DNA from: Methanospirillum hungatei
GTDB taxonomy: Archaea; Halobacteriota; Methanomicrobia; Methanomicrobiales; Methanospirillaceae
Assembly (NCBI GenBank): GCA_003251955.1
Contig: QKDV01000108.1
Coordinates: forward strand, 1 to 7,786
DNA: 7,786 bases
Direction of reading: 5' to 3'
Shown here: piece by piece, positions 5,392 through 7,786 of the stretch
Numbering within the stretch: position 1 is the stretch's first letter
Layout: every line of letters starts with the position of its first letter
Translations under genes and position numbers: made by a program
The notes under the pieces: generated by a model
What the model saw: the letters and a program-made list of their open reading frames with translations, nothing else
Database searches by the model: none
What the model was told of the DNA's origin: nothing

Positions 5392-6538
5392 CCCCTGCTA
5401 TCTCTGCCATTCCCCGGCAACAGAGAAAGAGTGCCACTGCTTCAGGGACCTGCTGAACACCAGGACGTATTTCCCAGGAATTTCCAAGCAGTTCTACTGT
5501 GTACTCTCGGGGAGAGTCGATACCAACACCCCGGTCCCCAAATGGAACCGCATCAATGAGCGGGTCAAAATCAGCAAGTTCCTTAACTGTCAACGGTGTG
5601 ACTCTGAAGCCTGATTTAGCATGGAGAGAGCCGGGAAGCCTGATAAGCCTCCGTATATCGGTAGTTACCGGCTCATCAGCCTGAATACCCGCCTCGCGGA
5701 TCTTTGCATACAGTGGACTCTCTTTCTCTGTTGTCAAGATGGAGAGGATCTCAATTGTTGTTGGATCCCTGATATTCACCTGTCTGGGATCAGCGTTGAG
5801 TTGTTGCACCAGTGTGGGAGCCAGCTGCAGAAACCGGGTCGCTCGTGTATCTCCAACTCCTTTAAGTGAACAGAGTGATCCCTTTGCTTCCGATACAGGA
5901 AGGGAGAGAAGACCTTCCAGGTATGTGGTCAAACAGGAGTGATACCGTTGATGCCAGCCGGAATGACCAGGCAGAAAGTCACTGAGCATCCTGGCCGGAC
6001 TCACGCCGATTCCACAGATGTAGTCGATTAACTCGCGACGTTCCTGGGAATCAAAACTCCGGAGTGCAATCTCCTGGACATGAATATGGTATCCCCTCCC
6101 ACCAGAGAAGACGAGTTTTACAGTGCGCATATCAATACCGAGTTCCTCATCGAGAACAGTAACCAGTTTAACAGCCTCTTCCTTGATCCGCTCAAGCATC
6201 AGGCTATAGGAACCCCGAAGTATGTGATCGGCATCCAGATCAAATATCAGATCAGCCCCAAGCCAGTCTTTATCGGCCATAGTAGCAGCACGGGGAGTCC
6301 GGTAATATGCAGTTGAATAATATGCATGGGCAGGAACGAGATTTTTGATATACTCCTGCATCTCTTCGGGTGATCCAAACCCGATATGTCTTCGCATCCT
6401 GATATCTTCAGGATAATTCCCATCAAAGAAGATAAACCCGAACTCACGCTGGCCTGAAGAAGACGGGGGGGCGATCTGCACCCTGCCGTAGTACTCAGTA
6501 AACCTCTGCCTGATGAACGTCAGGGTCGCTGCTCTCAT
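5372..6538 (-). CDS. priS: DNA primase small (catalytic) subunit PriS
   Basis: 388-residue catalytic subunit of the archaeal-eukaryotic primase, which makes primers with the large subunit PriL. Seen: the catalytic FDLDADH (99-105) with metal-binding Asp100 and Asp102, the nucleotide-binding FSGGRGYHIHV (144-154), and DIRRLIRLPGSLHAKSG (294-310) carrying the likely third catalytic Asp294 and phosphate-contacting Arg and His residues. Length is usual for the family. Thermococcal PriS has a Cys/His zinc knuckle shortly after the DxD; here there is no cysteine between 105 and 174, so that element is absent. The ATG at 6538 follows the elp3 stop by two bases. PriS overlaps the GINS gene by 20 bases, so primase and helicase factor are made from one transcript. 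Confidence 0.96.
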   Translation of the reverse strand: MRAATLTFIRQRFTEYYGRVQIAPPSSSGQREFGFIFFDGNYPEDIRMRRHIGFGSPEEMQEYIKNLVPAHAYYSTAYYRTPRAATMADKDWLGADLIFDLDADHILRGSYSLMLERIKEEAVKLVTVLDEELGIDMRTVKLVFSGGRGYHIHVQEIALRSFDSQERRELIDYICGIGVSPARMLSDFLPGHSGWHQRYHSCLTTYLEGLLSLPVSEAKGSLCSLKGVGDTRATRFLQLAPTLVQQLNADPRQVNIRDPTTIEILSILTTEKESPLYAKIREAGIQADEPVTTDIRRLIRLPGSLHAKSGFRVTPLTVKELADFDPLIDAVPFGDRGVGIDSPREYTVELLGNSWEIRPGVQQVPEAVALFLCCRGMAEIAGGVSPAS

Positions 6539-6540
6539 GC

Positions 6541-7786
6541 CTAAAGATCCCTGATCATGTAGGGCCCGGAGCGTTCATAACCGAGTCGGCGATAATAGGG
6601 CCTCACCCCAATGCCTGCCATGATCGCCATCCGGGAAAAACCAGCATCTGCGGCCTGTTGCTCTGCCTCTGTGAGGAGTTCAGTTCCAAAGCGCCGGTGC
6701 TGCCTGTCTTCACCAAACCCGGACCTGCCAATTGGGACGATCTTCCCATAAACATGCAGCTCGCGGACAAATGCTGCATCCTTGGTCTCCGGCCGCCAGG
6801 TACTCCCCGGGAGCCGCAGTCTGGCAAATCCTACAAGGGAATCTCCGGAAACAAAACTGATGAACCGCTCCTCACCATTGCAACAGTCATACTTCAGGGT
6901 CTGAATAGAAGCCTCGTCATCAGAAGAACGGCGCCCGATCTCCCGGCACCGGATGCACCGGCATACACCCCCTTTGTCAATAAGGCGCTGTTTGGCAAGC
7001 TCGCGGAAATTGGAATGTTTCGAACCGACAAGAATGCGGTCTGCCGGGATATCACGCTGAATTCGCTGAAGCCTACAGTACTCAGGAATTGACGCTTTGG
7101 CATCAGCAACAATATCGATCAGTTCATCCTCGTCATACACATCATACTCGCCTCGGGTATGCAGTTCTTCTATGCCAGTGCCGGGGGTGATGAGGGTAGG
7201 ATAGATCTTAAGAAAATCCGGCCTAAACCTCTCATCACTGAAGAGTTCTCTGAACATCCTACGGTCCTGATCAGCATCGCTGCCCGGGAGGTTTGGCATC
7301 ATATGAAATCCAACCTTGATTCCTGCATCCCGAAGCAGGGTGTTTGCCTCTACAGTATCAGCAACAGTACATCCACGCTGATTTATCTCAAGAACCCGAT
7401 CGTCCAGGTGCTGAACCCCAATTTCAACCTTGGTCACTCCAAGTTCAAGCATCAGGTCGATATGTTCACGACGGCACCAGTCCGGTCTGGTTTCAAATGT
7501 GATTGCAACGCATCTGACCTTTGCACTCTCATTTTGGGCATAGATAGCATCACATTCTCCGGATTGGAGGGGAACGGGATTACTCACCTGCGTTTCCCTA
7601 CCTTCCCCTAATGGGGGTGAGTAGTCAGGAATAAAACCTGATTCATACTCGTTCATCGCCCTGATACAGCTCGAAGTGAACCACTCCTGGTACTCCACAT
7701 CCCTGGCAGTAATGGTTCCTCCCATGATGATCAATTCAGCCTTGTCTATGTGGTGGCCGAGCTGTTCAAACTGGGCAAGTCGTGCG
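6541..7786 (-). CDS. elp3: Elp3 radical SAM/GNAT tRNA U34 modification enzyme, N-terminus outside window
   Basis: C-terminal 414 residues of Elp3, which builds the carboxymethyl group on uridine 34 of tRNA anticodons, using a radical SAM domain and an acetyl-CoA-binding GNAT domain. The 5' part, including the radical SAM iron-sulfur cysteines, lies beyond the window. Numbering from the first full visible codon, the order is: LIIMGGTITAR (18-28), ETRPDW (98-103), VEIGVQ (120-125), KIYPTLITPGTG (194-205), CRCIRCRE (275-282), then the GNAT domain with FVRELHVYG (339-347), the acetyl-CoA loop around QHRRFGTELL (362-371), and the usual C-terminal GVRPYYRRLGYERSGPYM. A poorly conserved stretch of about 25 residues (51-75), rich in proline and glycine, stands before ETRPDW. 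priS follows two bases after the stop, so wobble-base modification and replication genes share a transcript. Confidence 0.95.
   Translation of the reverse strand, partial: ARLAQFEQLGHHIDKAELIIMGGTITARDVEYQEWFTSSCIRAMNEYESGFIPDYSPPLGEGRETQVSNPVPLQSGECDAIYAQNESAKVRCVAITFETRPDWCRREHIDLMLELGVTKVEIGVQHLDDRVLEINQRGCTVADTVEANTLLRDAGIKVGFHMMPNLPGSDADQDRRMFRELFSDERFRPDFLKIYPTLITPGTGIEELHTRGEYDVYDEDELIDIVADAKASIPEYCRLQRIQRDIPADRILVGSKHSNFRELAKQRLIDKGGVCRCIRCREIGRRSSDDEASIQTLKYDCCNGEERFISFVSGDSLVGFARLRLPGSTWRPETKDAAFVRELHVYGKIVPIGRSGFGEDRQHRRFGTELLTEAEQQAADAGFSRMAIMAGIGVRPYYRRLGYERSGPYMIRDL

Noticed and set aside
7159..7611. 150-codon plus-strand open frame opposite elp3
   Set aside because: It lies wholly antisense to conserved Elp3 motifs and shows no family features of its own.

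Overview
The window comes from a methanogenic archaeon, most likely in or near the Methanomicrobiales. The case rests on archaeal or archaeal-eukaryotic genes: ribosomal proteins eL42 and eS27, aIF2-alpha, Nop10, archaeal primase PriS, a GINS subunit, a PAC2-family protein, endonuclease Q and a geranylgeranyl reductase. The order assignment comes from the general look of the proteins and is less certain than the domain. All ten genes lie on the minus strand, so transcription runs from high to low coordinates. Coding density is very high: the longest gap is about 120 bases (1154-1275), and no stretch over 300 bases lacks a gene.

Read in the direction of transcription. (1) 7786-4612: the C-terminal part of elp3 (its start is outside the window), then priS (2-base gap), then a GINS subunit (20-base overlap with priS). 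(2) 4572-1276: rpl44e, rps27e, aIF2-alpha, nop10, a PAC2-family gene and endonuclease Q, with gaps of 7 bases or fewer or short start-stop overlaps. A good TATA-like element inside the last codons of the GINS gene suggests this second block can start its own transcripts. (3) 1275-1154: a short spacer with two U-tracts (likely terminator) and a possible promoter. (4) 1153-1: a two-cluster ferredoxin overlapping a geranylgeranyl reductase, whose 3' end leaves the window.

The first two blocks join replication initiation (PriS, GINS) to translation and ribosome maturation (eL42, eS27, aIF2-alpha, Nop10, and Elp3 for tRNA wobble modification). This replication-translation neighbourhood has been noted in archaeal comparative genomics. 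Here endonuclease Q, a repair nuclease for deaminated bases, sits at its end. The ferredoxin-reductase pair most likely saturates archaeal membrane lipids, the ferredoxin supplying electrons.

Two annotation points matter. nop10 (49 codons) is easily missed. The PAC2 gene most likely starts at a TTG overlapping the nop10 stop, not at an ATG 81 bases upstream. I see no mobile element, CRISPR, tRNA or rRNA, and no clearly new system. The least ordinary points are loss of a zinc-ligand cysteine in both Nop10 and endonuclease Q (each reading CPVD), the promoter embedded in the GINS coding end, and a small perfect inverted repeat in the rpl44e leader.
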